Positions 26,192-35,013 of a stretch of 64,000 bases of DNA are shown here, piece by piece. A program made the translations under genes and the position numbers. Source of the stretch: Bradyrhizobium septentrionale (lineage in GTDB: Bacteria; Pseudomonadota; Alphaproteobacteria; Rhizobiales; Xanthobacteraceae); assembly GCF_011516645.4 (NCBI RefSeq), contig NZ_CP088285.1, positions 9,194,501 to 9,258,500 on the forward strand, written 5' to 3'. Below the pieces are notes generated by a model. It did no database searches. It worked only from the letters and a program-made list of their open reading frames with translations, and was not told the origin of the DNA. The first letter of the stretch is position 1. Each line of letters opens with the position of its first letter.

Positions 26192-26854
26192 ATGGCCAAA
26201 TCGCTCACGAAGAAAAAACCTGCCGCCGCGTTCGCCGCCGGCGACGATGAATCCGCGCGCGGGCGCCTGCTCAACGCGGCGACGCATCTGTTCTGCAAGA
26301 ACGGCATCAACGCCACCGGCATCGATGCGATCATCGACGAGGCCGGCACCGCCAAGACCACGCTCTACAAATTGTTCGGCTCGAAGACCAACCTCGTGCA
26401 CGCGGTGCTGGAGAGCGAGGGCAAGCAGTGGCGCGAATGGTTCATCGGCGCGATCGAGGCCGGCGGCGGCGATCCGCAGACCAAGCTGTCGCGGATCTTC
26501 CCTGCGCTGAAGGTCTGGTTCGCCGAGGAGCGGTTCTATGGCTGCCCCTTCATCAATGCGGTCGCCGAGCACGACAAGGACGCAAAGCAGTTCCGCAACA
26601 TCGCGCTGAAGCACAAGAAGGTGGTGCTGGCGCATATCGAAAAGCTCGCCGCCGAGATGGGCGCGGCCGAGCCGGCCGTGCTCGCGCATCAGCTCGCGCT
26701 GTTGATCGACGGCGCCATCGTCGCCGCGATGGTGTCGTGTGATCCCGGTGTCGCCGACACCGCCGGCCTCGCCGCGGGCAATCTGTTCGCGCCGGCCAAG
26801 GTGAAGAAGCCGAAGCGCGCCGGCGGCGCGGCCGAGCAGTTGGTCGCCGTCTAG
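26192..26854 (+). CDS. TetR-family transcriptional regulator
   Basis: Regulator of 220 aa with an N-terminal helix-turn-helix (RGRLLNAATHLFCKNGINATGIDAIIDEAGTAKTTLYKLFGSK, residues about 24-66) and a C-terminal ligand domain with CPFINAVAEHDKDAKQF. The start at 26192 (MAKSLTKKKP) is used because upstream residues are not family-like. Divergent from the OsmC-flavoprotein-rhodanese-ABC-cyanase cluster across 266 bp, it is the obvious candidate regulator. No clear palindromic operator was resolved by eye. Confidence 0.92.
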   Translation: MAKSLTKKKPAAAFAAGDDESARGRLLNAATHLFCKNGINATGIDAIIDEAGTAKTTLYKLFGSKTNLVHAVLESEGKQWREWFIGAIEAGGGDPQTKLSRIFPALKVWFAEERFYGCPFINAVAEHDKDAKQFRNIALKHKKVVLAHIEKLAAEMGAAEPAVLAHQLALLIDGAIVAAMVSCDPGVADTAGLAAGNLFAPAKVKKPKRAGGAAEQLVAV

Positions 26855-27073
26855 CGCGACACCGGCAAGGACTCTTCCGTGAAAACCGTCGTTCTGCACT
26901 CCATGACGGAATTGGGTAATGCCTCAGTATCCAGTTCGGTCTTGGCCGGCGGGCGTGCATAGGGCCAATTCTGCATAGAATGGCCGTCATTTTTACTTAT
27001 CGGCGCATCCTCCCTTTGCGCCCAGCCATGCGACTGGTTAATGCTTAGCGGTAAGCTTCGCAAGGGATGGAAA

Positions 27074-27328
27074 ATGGTCGGCTTGTTCAGGGGTATGTGG
27101 CGGCTGATGACAGGTGAAGTCATCAATGACGTCGATGTAACAATCCATAATGGACAAACGAAAGTCACTCTCGCTTTGAGACGGGCAAAGGATGGCGCCC
27201 TTTTCGTTTCTCTCAAGCAAGCGTCCGCTGGAAATACACAATGGGTCTATTTCGAGCCAAATGAGTTTGAACAGTTCGTTGCAGCCGTTGGGACCATCCA
27301 AGACTCATTGGCGTCCGAAGCGCGTTGA
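27074..27328 (+). CDS. Small hypothetical protein
   Basis: A protein of 84 aa from the ATG at 27074 (with AAGGGATGG upstream), or 95 aa from 27041. It starts VGLFRGMWRLMTGEVIND, followed by beta strands VDVTIHNGQTKVTLALRRA, ALFVSLKQA and WVYFEPNEFEQFVAAVGTIQDSL. The pattern is that of a small beta-sheet with a terminal helix. No known domain was recognised. It is 65 bp upstream of the next gene and may be co-transcribed with it. The codon usage is less GC-biased than the neighbours. Confidence 0.65.
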   Translation: MVGLFRGMWRLMTGEVINDVDVTIHNGQTKVTLALRRAKDGALFVSLKQASAGNTQWVYFEPNEFEQFVAAVGTIQDSLASEAR

Positions 27329-27392
27329 AATTTCAAACTGAGACGCGACCCGGAATTGTGCCGATACCTCGGTCTCCACTTGGAATGGCGCA

Positions 27393-28169
27393 ATGTCACG
27401 AAGGCGACTGGAGAGAGTCTGGCGCGCTGTTATGGCTTTACCGATGGCCAGCGCGCTATTTGCGACGTCCTGCAGGGCAGACGAATTCAGGCCGACCAGG
27501 GAACGGTTGACCGTGTCGAGCGACATGACTCCGGTCGATATCGAAGTCGCCGGATCGCCGAGCTTGGTGCCCCAATTCCACCAGCTCATTCCCGGGCTCG
27601 TCGTGCGATTTCGGCTGGAGCGCGCTTATGTCAATCTTTGGGCACAACGCGAGGCCGGCTTTGAGATACTCAACATCGGCGTCGACTTGGAGACGGCATC
27701 GCCAATATCATTGTTCGAGACCGTGCTCCTCGGGCCTCGATTCGGCAGAGATATTCCCGGCATTCCCAAACTTCCGCCGGAGGAGTTGCGTCGCCGCAAC
27801 ATACGGCTCAGCATTCATAGCAATTGCCGCTCCGAGCCTATGTGGAAGTCCAGCGAGGTACTTGCCCGCTGTCGAGGCAAGCCTGTCGAGAATGCTATGT
27901 GGGTCTACGAACGGAAGACAGACTGTCCCGGGCTGGGCTCACAACGATCCGGTAAAATCGGACAGCTGCAAGACGGACTATTGATCAAGATCGAATGTGA
28001 CGAGGCTCTTCCGCGCTCATGGGCGCGATGCAAGACGAACTTTCCGTTTGCAGGCTTTATGGTCGACTTGAACTTCGACCGCGACTTGCTCCCGCGTTGG
28101 CAAGAGGTTGTCAGCTTCTCGATCAAGGTCCTTAAGTCGAAGCAATACCAGGCAGTCGAATCGCGTTGA
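27393..28169 (+). CDS. Exported hypothetical protein
   Basis: A protein of 258 aa with an N-terminal signal (MALPMASALFATSCRA; the first 13 residues are Arg-rich). The mature region mixes beta strands (VDIEVAGSPSLVPQFHQLIPGLVVRFRLERAYVNLW) with a Cys-containing region (SNCRSEPMW, ARCRGKPV, KTDCPG, CDEALPRSWARCK). Seven Cys suggest disulfides and a periplasmic location. The family is unknown. It lies between a small hypothetical gene and the SDR in convergent orientation. Lower GC than the neighbours hints at transfer. Confidence 0.7.
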   Translation: MSRRRLERVWRAVMALPMASALFATSCRADEFRPTRERLTVSSDMTPVDIEVAGSPSLVPQFHQLIPGLVVRFRLERAYVNLWAQREAGFEILNIGVDLETASPISLFETVLLGPRFGRDIPGIPKLPPEELRRRNIRLSIHSNCRSEPMWKSSEVLARCRGKPVENAMWVYERKTDCPGLGSQRSGKIGQLQDGLLIKIECDEALPRSWARCKTNFPFAGFMVDLNFDRDLLPRWQEVVSFSIKVLKSKQYQAVESR

Positions 28170-28210
28170 GCGAAACACCGTCGCTAATTCCTGCGTCGTT
28201 CGAAAACACC

Positions 28211-28939
28211 CTACAGATCGAAATTCGTCGGCATCATCACGACGTCGCGAATCGTCATGCCGCGCGGCCGGGTCAGCATAAAGATCACGACTTCGGCCAC
28301 CTCGCTCGCCTCCAGCAGGCTGCCCGCCGCCTTGGCCTCCTGCAGCTTCTCCGCCGGCCAGTCGGCCAGCAGCGCGCTGATCACGGGCCCGGGCGAGATC
28401 GAGCCGACCCGGATGCCGTGCTTGAACACCTGGCGCCGCACCGTCTGCACGAAGCAGTTGACTGCCCATTTCGACGAGGCATAGACCGGCTCCCACGGCG
28501 TCGGGAAGTGCGCGGCCAGCGAGCTCGTGACGATGATGTCGCCAGAGCCGCGTGCGATCATGTGCGGCAGCACGTCGTGCACATTCTTCATCACGACGTT
28601 GACGTTGAGGTTCAGCATCCGGTCGATCGCTGATGTGTCGGCATCGACGAGGTCGCCGCCGACATAGCTGCCGGCATTGGCGTGCAGGATGTCGAGCCGG
28701 CCGGCCCTCGCCAACACCTTCGGCAGCAGCGTCGCGCAATCCTTCGGATCGAGCAGGTCGATCACCAGCGGGATCACGGCATCGCCGTGCTTGCGCCCGA
28801 GCGCTTGCAGCGCCGCGGCATCGCGGTCGACCATCACCACGCGCGCGCCCGCGGCCAGCATCGCCTCGCTGCTCGCCAGCCCAATGCCCGACGCCGCCCC
28901 GGTCACGGCCGCCACCTTGCCTTCCAACACTTTCGCCAT
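28211..28939 (-). CDS. Short-chain dehydrogenase/reductase
   Basis: Classical SDR of 242 aa. The Rossmann motif is VTGAASGIGLASS (residues 11-23), the NAG strand is ILHANAGSYVG, and the catalytic set is Ser in IIVTSSLAAH with YASSKWAV (Tyr-x-x-x-Lys). The acidic residue in VVMVDRD after strand 2 favours NAD+ over NADP+. The start at 28939 matches the domain start. The substrate is unknown. No operon partner is evident. Confidence 0.92.
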   Translation of the reverse strand: MAKVLEGKVAAVTGAASGIGLASSEAMLAAGARVVMVDRDAAALQALGRKHGDAVIPLVIDLLDPKDCATLLPKVLARAGRLDILHANAGSYVGGDLVDADTSAIDRMLNLNVNVVMKNVHDVLPHMIARGSGDIIVTSSLAAHFPTPWEPVYASSKWAVNCFVQTVRRQVFKHGIRVGSISPGPVISALLADWPAEKLQEAKAAGSLLEASEVAEVVIFMLTRPRGMTIRDVVMMPTNFDL

Positions 28940-29224
28940 CGGTCCCACCTCGCTCGGATCACCACGACACACACCGCAGTATAGCAATCCCGGGCGGCGT
29001 GTCGGTAACCGAGGATGGGAACATTCCATCACGTGGCTTCGTGGCTGACAGCACACGAAAATTTCGGACGGTAGCGACTGCGCACAAGTTCCAGAGCGCC
29101 CCGCTCATAGACTGGTTTGATCCGGCTTGAGCGTTGTGAAATGCTCCAAGCCGACATGCCCGTCAGAGGCTGCCAAACGGCCAATAATGCCAAAACGGCC
29201 AACAACAAGAAGCGGAGGAATACA

Positions 29225-30451
29225 ATGACAACAACCCGTTCGATCCAGCCAACCCGCCGTCATCTCATCAAGGGCGCTGCCGCCACGTCAGCCGCGCTGC
29301 TGCTCGGCAAGCCCGCGATCGCCAAAGGCAAGACCGAGATCGTGATCGGCAATATCGACGCCTATTCGGGACCGGCTGCGGTCTATTCGTCGATCGGCCG
29401 CACGCCCGGCGGCTATTTCAAGATGATCAACGAGCAGGGCGGCATCAACGGCCGCATGATCCGGTACATCACCTATGACGACGCCTACAGCCCGGCCAAG
29501 ACGGTGGAACAGGCGCGCAAGCTGGTCGAAGGCGACGAGATCGACGTGCTGTTTGCCCCGCTCGGTGCGCCGACCAATGCAGCGATCATGAAGTACATGA
29601 ACCAGAAGAAGGTCCCGCACCTCTTCATCGCCTCGGGCGCCACCAAGTTCGGCGACTACAGGAATTTCCCGTACACCATGGGCTTCCAGCCCTGCTACCA
29701 GATCGAAGGCCGGGCCTTCGCGCAGCATGTGCTGTCGACCCAGGCCGACGCCAAGATCGGCATCGTCTACCAGAACGACGATTTCGGCCGCGACGTCTTG
29801 AAAGGCTTCAAGGACGGACTCGGCGCCAAGGGATCCGCAATCGTGGCGGAGCTGTCCTACGAAACCGCTGATCCAACCATCGACAGCCAGGTGGTGCGCT
29901 GCAAATCCGCCGGCGCTAACGTGTTCATGAGCATGACGACGCCGAAATTCGCAGCCCAAGGCATCAAGAAGATCGCCGAGCTCGGCTGGCAGCCGGCGCA
30001 TTACATCGGCAACAACGCCTCGTCCGCCGGCTCGACGCTGAAGGCTGCGGGGTACGACGTGTCCAAGGGGATCATCTCCAGCGCCTATTTGAAGGATCCG
30101 GTCGACGCCGCCTGGGACAGCGATCCCGCGATCCAGAAATGGCGGGCCTTTCTCGACAAATACGATCCGGCGGCGGCCAAGAACGACATCTACGCCGTCA
30201 CCGGCTATCTCACCAGCCAGATCCTGGTTCAGGTGCTCAAGCAGTGCGGCGACGACGTCTCATCCGACAGCATCATCAAGCAGGCGGCAAATCTGAAGGA
30301 TTTCGAATCCGACATGCTGCTGCCGGGCATCAAGATCAACACCTCACCATCCGACTATTATCCGCTCGAGCAATTGCAGCTGGTGCGCTTCAGCGGCGAA
30401 CGCTACGAGCCGATGGGACCGGTGATCGACGGCGGCATCTCGAAGGCCTGA
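29225..30451 (+). CDS. Branched-chain amino acid-type ABC substrate-binding protein
   Basis: Periplasmic binding protein of 408 aa in the LivJ/LivK superfamily. It has a Tat-like signal (RRHLIKGAAATSAALLLG). The mature part starts EIVIGNIDAYSGPAAVYSSIGRTPGGYFKMINEQGGINGRMIRYITYDDAYSPAKTVE, the typical first lobe, and includes IGIVYQNDDFGRDVLKGFKDGL. The start at 29225 follows GCGGAGGAATACA. There are no permease or ATPase genes alongside. The ligand is unknown; many such proteins in this group bind aromatic or branched acids rather than leucine. Confidence 0.93.
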   Translation: MTTTRSIQPTRRHLIKGAAATSAALLLGKPAIAKGKTEIVIGNIDAYSGPAAVYSSIGRTPGGYFKMINEQGGINGRMIRYITYDDAYSPAKTVEQARKLVEGDEIDVLFAPLGAPTNAAIMKYMNQKKVPHLFIASGATKFGDYRNFPYTMGFQPCYQIEGRAFAQHVLSTQADAKIGIVYQNDDFGRDVLKGFKDGLGAKGSAIVAELSYETADPTIDSQVVRCKSAGANVFMSMTTPKFAAQGIKKIAELGWQPAHYIGNNASSAGSTLKAAGYDVSKGIISSAYLKDPVDAAWDSDPAIQKWRAFLDKYDPAAAKNDIYAVTGYLTSQILVQVLKQCGDDVSSDSIIKQAANLKDFESDMLLPGIKINTSPSDYYPLEQLQLVRFSGERYEPMGPVIDGGISKA

Positions 30452-30543
30452 TCGCAGCGCCGCCCAGGGCGTGAGCTCACTATCGCCGTGAACTCATCAA
30501 CGCGATGAACACGCGCCCTGGCTCGGCTTAACCCGACAAGCGC

Positions 30544-31461
30544 TCAGTAGTCCCAGAACACCGGCACCCAGCGGAAGGCGTCGCCGTCGGCCGCCACATG
30601 GCCGACCGACGGGAACGGCAGGTGCGTGGCCACCAGCAGCCCGCCGGTCTCGGCCAGCTCCCGCAAGAGACGGATACGAACGCGGGCCGCCTCCTCGGGG
30701 TCGTGTTCGAAGCCGTTGTACCAGTCAGGGTGCTCGAACCCGGCCGCGAACACGGCGTCACCTGCGAATGTCAGCCTGTCGCCGCCGGAGGCGAGGCGAA
30801 CCACGCTGTGCCCGGGGGTGTGGCCGCCGGTGCGATGGACGACCACCCCCGGCGCGATCTCATGCTGGTCCTCGAACGTGCAGAGCTGGCTCTGGTACTC
30901 TTTCCTGAACCGCTTGGCGGTCGCCCGCAGCGCGTCCGGGAATCCCGGCGGCATCGAGACGTGTGAAAAATCGGGCGCCTCCCAGAACTTGACCTCGGCG
31001 GCCGCCACGTGGATCCGCAGGTCCGGACGCAGCTGCTCCTTCACCCCGTCGACGAGCAGCCCGCCCACGTGATCCATGTGCATGTGGGTCAGCACCACGT
31101 CGGTCACAGACCCAAGGTCGATGCCGGCGGCCTCCAGCCGCTTGATCAACTGCCCGGCCCGCGGCAAGTGCAACTCCGGATCGAGCCCCAGCCCGGCGTC
31201 GACGAGGATGGTCTGCTCGCCGCTCCGCACCACGACCACGTTCAGCGCCCAATCAAAAGCGTCCGCCGGCAGGAACATGTCGTTCAGCCAGGCCGCCCGG
31301 ACGGCCGGCGCGGCGTTGTGTGCCAACATCGCGGTTGGGAGCGGCAGCACCCCATCGCTGACCACCAGCACGTCAATCTCTCCGATCCGCAGCGCGTAGC
31401 GCGACGGAACCAGTTCTTCGGGCCCCGGCCGACCGAGGTGTGAGGTGTTGTGTAGGTTCAT
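30544..31461 (-). CDS. Metallo-beta-lactamase-fold hydrolase
   Basis: A protein of 305 aa with the zinc motif VLTHMHMDHVGGLL (HxHxDH, near residue 120), then HTPGHSVVRL, FAGDAVF and VATHLPFPSVGH, supplying the remaining ligands. The family includes N-acyl homoserine lactonases and quorum-quenching relatives, but the substrate cannot be read from sequence. The start is at 31461. It converges on the preceding binding-protein gene with a 92-bp gap. Confidence 0.9.
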   Translation of the reverse strand: MNLHNTSHLGRPGPEELVPSRYALRIGEIDVLVVSDGVLPLPTAMLAHNAAPAVRAAWLNDMFLPADAFDWALNVVVVRSGEQTILVDAGLGLDPELHLPRAGQLIKRLEAAGIDLGSVTDVVLTHMHMDHVGGLLVDGVKEQLRPDLRIHVAAAEVKFWEAPDFSHVSMPPGFPDALRATAKRFRKEYQSQLCTFEDQHEIAPGVVVHRTGGHTPGHSVVRLASGGDRLTFAGDAVFAAGFEHPDWYNGFEHDPEEAARVRIRLLRELAETGGLLVATHLPFPSVGHVAADGDAFRWVPVFWDY

Positions 31462-31723
31462 GTTTGTCTCCAGCTGACGACCACGCTGCGTTGCGGCGTG
31501 GCTGCGTTAGAATGGAAAGATGTCTAGCGAACCGCCTCTGCCGCTGCGCCAGAGTGATTGTCGCCGTTGCAGAGCGATTGCTGCCGATGCGCGCAAAGGC
31601 GACGGCTCGATGCACAGGAAGCCCGACGGCGCGGCGCGCCTGAGGTTTGCTGAGGGCCACAATCCGACATCTGGCAAACGAAGAGGGCCGCTGGAAAGCG
31701 ACCCTCGCGCACGAAGTGCAGCA
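31462..31723. other. Intergenic, nothing recognised
   Basis: A 260-bp gap with no convincing gene. It probably carries the promoter of the hydrolase at its left end. No repeat or hairpin stood out. Confidence 0.5.
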
Positions 31724-31990
31724 TCACTTCAGTTTATAGGTACCGGTCTGGTGATTACAGTCCTGAAACGTTCCCTCCTTGATGACCGGGAAAGGTCCCA
31801 GCGGTTGTACCGTGGCGCTTATGACCGCACCGTCGTACTTCCCTGTTCCCGCAACAGACTCCCTGGTGACCTTTCCATCTGCAATCGAGAAGTACGAAAG
31901 TCGGGTGTTGCCGTCCCCGTCGGTCGCCTCACACACGGCGGTGCCGGAAATCTTCCCGCCAAGAGAGGCGTTCATCCCCATGCTGGCCAT
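31724..31990 (-). pseudogene. C-terminal fragment of an unknown protein
   Basis: A frame of 88 codons reading NASLGGKISGTAVCEATDGDGNTRLSYFSIADGKVTRE and ending QDCNHQTGTYKLK. It looks like the tail of a small secreted or beta-rich protein. The N-terminal part is absent, and sequence immediately upstream belongs to a different (Ig-like/autotransporter) remnant. A short protein from an internal Met is possible. The codon-level sense is good, so it is not a shadow frame. Confidence 0.5.
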
Positions 31991-32039
31991 AGAGCGGCGC
32001 TGCTGCGGTGGTGGTGCCGGCGGCCGTGGTCGTCGAGGT

Positions 32040-32416
32040 ACGGGCCCGGGGTGGCAAAGTTGCCGCCATTGTCGTTGAAGCCGTCGGAGATCGCCGAGTC
32101 GATTGCCCCCGAAATCGCCTGACCCGAGGCCTGCGCCACCACCTTGGTGACGTTGACCTGCAACTCACGCAGCTTGGCGCTGTCGGACGGCGTATTCAAC
32201 CGTCTGCGCCAACGCTTGCGAGGCGCTCGGGTTGAAATTGGCGCCGCCGCCATAGCTCGCCATGATCGAATGGCTGCCGGCGGCGAGCGTCGTCGTGGTG
32301 ATAGTCGCGACGCCGGCAGATAGCGTGGCGGTGCCGATCGCGGTCCCGCCGTCGCTGAACGTCACCGTGCCGCCGGGCGTTCCGCCGAGACCCGTGACGA
32401 CAGCGGTGAACGTCAC
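32040..32416 (-). pseudogene. Remnant of Ig-like repeat/autotransporter protein
   Basis: A bacterial Ig-like (Big_3-type) module is readable at 32200-32416 (AVVTGLGGTPGGTVTFSDGG, then ATITTTTLAAGSHSIMASYGG and SASQALAQTV). A frame change leads to LNTPSDSAKLRELQVNV and VVAQASGQAISGAIDSAISD, the linker that precedes an autotransporter domain in large Ig-repeat proteins. An in-frame TAA lies just upstream of the first GTG. Only a fraction of such a protein (normally >1000 aa) is left. It is a degraded fragment and not expected to be functional. Confidence 0.75.
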
Positions 32417-32879
32417 CGGTTAAACCCAACCCCGCAACGGCGGAGGCGGGCGAGCCCGCAACGCGCCAAGCTCATCAAAATATTCTCAGCCCGAAAGTCG
32501 CCGCCACTTAGCAACGACAACGATGCAAAGACAATTGGCACACGCACAGATCTCGCTGCATCCACCTGGAGGGCAAGCAATTCTCTCGCCGCGTTACTCA
32601 ACTGCAACAGCACGATCTCGCGGATCGCTGCCGACAATTTGCATCTCGTGCGGTGCATGCGCTGAATGAGAATATCCCGTGCGCAAAGTGATATTCATCG
32701 GCGCTGACGATCGACGAGAAACGTCTGACCGCAGATGATGCGAATCGAAATTGGAGACGGCGGACACTCGGCACGTCAGGCGACAACGAGTGCAAAGGCG
32801 ACCCGACGGGCAAGTCAGCAAAACCTGTCAAGCCCACGCGCTGAAAATATTTCGCTTTATCAGAAAAACAACTCAGTGT
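32417..32879. other. Gene-free stretch, low GC
   Basis: No gene is supported in about 460 bp. Short frames here have no ribosome-binding site and no protein-like sequence. The base composition is lower in GC than the neighbours. Confidence 0.5.
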
Positions 32880-33290
32880 ATGGTTCGCCCGTCTCACCCG
32901 ATCGAGGGGCGCTGCGCATCGTCACGGGTGTTGCGGTGAGATGCGGTGGACGCTGATTGCGCAACTGACGAGTGCGCATGACGCGGACGGTGAAGTCGTG
33001 TGGTCCTGACGCCCTAGCGGCCGGTGTCCTTTTGTGAGACGCAACTGCGTCTTGCGAAGGCGGTGACAAGCAAGCCCAGTCTCGCCGGGGAGAGCACGAA
33101 GTAAGCCGTAAAACCATCGCGCAGGGAAAGCCGGATTGCTCCGGTTACACCTGTGGTCCTACCCCCGGTGCTTTTTGTTGCACCGGACCCATGGGTGCAA
33201 TCGGCACCCGGCTTTCCCTGCGCCCTCTATTCTCAGAGGGCGAAACGAAGAGCAAAGCTCGGACGATTCATGTCGCGAGAACGCGGTTGT
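32880..33290. repeat. Dispersed repeat element R6 with strong nested hairpin
   Basis: About 400 bp running from GTTCGCCCGTCTCACCCGAT to AGAGGGCGAAACGAAG. It contains a long hairpin with arms CGCAGGGAAAGCCGG and CCGGCTTTCCCTGCG (33120-33221), plus inner hairpins such as GGTGCTTTTTGTTGCACC. It resembles a repeat that I recall as common between Bradyrhizobium and Rhodopseudomonas genes. It is not expected to encode a protein. Confidence 0.6.
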
Positions 33291-33320
33291 ATGAGTCACA
33301 AATCGCGCCACACATTCACC

Positions 33321-33442
33321 GTCGTCCCGGCGAAGGCCGGGACCCATAACCACAAATGCCGATTGTTATGCACCGTTGGAACGACGAGTCCCGTCAACCA
33401 CATCTGCCGCGGCGTATGGGTCCCGGCCTTCGCCGGGACGAC
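33321..33442. repeat. R5 palindrome, copy 2
   Basis: Outer arms GTCGTCCCGGCGAAGGCCGG at 33321 and CCGGCCTTCGCCGGGACGAC ending at 33442, with ACCCATA and TATGGGT inside. Same family as 21658-21793. It directly follows element R6. Confidence 0.9.
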
Positions 33443-33500
33443 GTGTGGAGAGTATCCGGGCCTCAAATCGATTCTTGCGCGAACGGAACGCCCGCAAACC

Positions 33501-34700
33501 TCACCGCCCCTGCCGCAAACTTCCCTCCAGCCGCGCCAGCTCGCCGTCGAGATCGCGCTCGACGTCGGCCACGTGCATGTCGACCACCCGATAGTCGCGC
33601 GCCTCGAGCCAGGCGCGGCGCTTGGTGCGGTCGGCGCCGATGGCCTCGCTCTCGTTCGGATTGACCAGCTCGATCGCGGTCCGATGCACGAAGGAAACGA
33701 AGTCGGGGATGTGGCGGCCGACCGGGGTCTGGCGCTTGAACTGGCCGGCGAAGCGGCGGTCCCGCGTCAGCGCCTGCCACAGGATGCGTTCGGCATCGGT
33801 CGGGTTGCGGCGGAGCAGCCGGGCGAGGCCGCGCACCGTGCTGGAGTTGTCGGCGACGGCACCGCCCCCTCCCTGCTCGGCGAGCAGCGCCCGCAGCCTT
33901 GTCGCCTGGGCACCGTCGAGCACCCCGCCCTTGGCCGGGCCCTTGCGACCCTCGGCGATCGCCATCACCACACCGTGCAGCGTGTGCATGTCCTGCTTGG
34001 TCGGGTCCATCCGGGTGAAGATGTTGCGCAGGTTCACCAGCATGGTGTCGCGCTTCTCCGCCGGGCGCAGAAACTCGACCTTGTCGAGCTCGGCGACGAG
34101 GTTGTCGAAGAACGCCTGCATCTGGTGCTGGGAGGCCGGCTCGGACCGCTCGGGCATCGCGAACGGCAGCGCGCCCGCGGTCGAGAGCTTGAACCACTCA
34201 TAGCCCATCAACAGCACCGCCTGCGCCAGATTGAGCGAGGCGAAGCCCGGGTTGACCGGGAAGGTGATGATGCGATTGGCGAGCGCGACCTCCTCATTGG
34301 TCAGGCCGGAGCGTTCCCGCCCGAACAGGATGCCGGCGCCGCCGCCGGAGGCGACATGGCCGACGATCTCGCCGGCCGCGCCTTCCGGCCCGACCACCGG
34401 CTTGGCCTGGTCGTGGGCACGGGCGGTGGTCGCGAACACCAGCGTGAGATCGGCGATCGCCTGCTCGACGGTGTCGAACAGCTCGACCGAACCGATGATG
34501 TGGTCGGCACCGGCGGCGGCACGTTGCGCGGCGACATTCGGCCAGCCGTCACGCGGATTGACGATGCGCATCCGGGTCAACGCGAAGTTACCCATCGCGC
34601 GCGCGGCCATGCCGATGTTCTCGCCAAGCTGCGGCTCGACCAGGATGACGACGGGACCGGCAAGGTCGTGCCCTGCCTTGGTCTTGTCGGTGCCGGACAT
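33501..34700 (-). CDS. TrmJ-like SPOUT RNA methyltransferase fused to a DUF559 domain
   Basis: A protein of 399 aa. Residues 15-170 form a SPOUT (TrmH-group) RNA ribose methyltransferase: PVVILVEPQLGENIGMAARAMGNF, ILFGRERSGLTNEE and SLNLAQAVLLMGYEW, followed by the TrmJ-type C-terminal helices to about 250 (a tRNA position-32 methyltransferase by family). After a Gly/Ala linker, residues 290-395 form a DUF559 (Vsr/PD-(D/E)xK nuclease-like) domain: LLRRNPTDAERILWQAL, RFAGQFKRQTPVGRHIPDFVSF and RRAWLEARDYRVV. The usual ELDGGxH motif reads IELVNPNES, so the second acidic catalytic position is probably lost. Simple TrmJ is about 250 aa, so the extension is real. Its function is unknown. Confidence 0.88.
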   Translation of the reverse strand: MSGTDKTKAGHDLAGPVVILVEPQLGENIGMAARAMGNFALTRMRIVNPRDGWPNVAAQRAAAGADHIIGSVELFDTVEQAIADLTLVFATTARAHDQAKPVVGPEGAAGEIVGHVASGGGAGILFGRERSGLTNEEVALANRIITFPVNPGFASLNLAQAVLLMGYEWFKLSTAGALPFAMPERSEPASQHQMQAFFDNLVAELDKVEFLRPAEKRDTMLVNLRNIFTRMDPTKQDMHTLHGVVMAIAEGRKGPAKGGVLDGAQATRLRALLAEQGGGGAVADNSSTVRGLARLLRRNPTDAERILWQALTRDRRFAGQFKRQTPVGRHIPDFVSFVHRTAIELVNPNESEAIGADRTKRRAWLEARDYRVVDMHVADVERDLDGELARLEGSLRQGR

Positions 34701-34714
34701 CTCACTTCACTTTC

Positions 34715-34879
34715 TGATTCAACGTCTGAAGGTTTTGAATCAGCTTCCGAAGAGCCTGATTCAAAGTCTCATGCAGCGGCCCAAGAACGGCATCGACCAG
34801 CTGTGCACCGGTTTTGCGGGACCAATTTCTCCAAGGAGATAACAGGGTTAGCGGCGATTGCGAATCCTCAATCGGAATC
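34715..34879. promoter_or_regulatory. Cluster of five GANTC sites in a divergent promoter region
   Basis: GATTC or GAATC occurs at 34716, 34737, 34758, 34862 and 34875. The first three sit in TGATTCAA, TTGAATCA and TGATTCAA with 20-22 bp spacing, of which the first two form an inverted repeat. GANTC is the CcrM methylation site in alphaproteobacteria, and clusters near promoters are associated with GcrA/CcrM control. Flanking genes start at 34700 (minus) and 35014 (plus). Confidence 0.5.
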
Positions 34880-35013
34880 CGGATCACACGCAACGAAGGC
34901 TGCCGCTTGCGCGCGCTTCGCCTTCGGATAGGCTATCAACCACAACCAAAGCGAAGCTGTAAAGGCACGCTTGAGACGCCGGTTGAACGGCGAGGCACCT
35001 TGGGGGGACGACG

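Noticed and set aside
33153..34931. A 592-codon plus-strand frame across the repeats and the methyltransferase region
   Set aside because: It runs through repeats R6 and R5 and then antisense to the SPOUT-DUF559 gene; no coherent protein.
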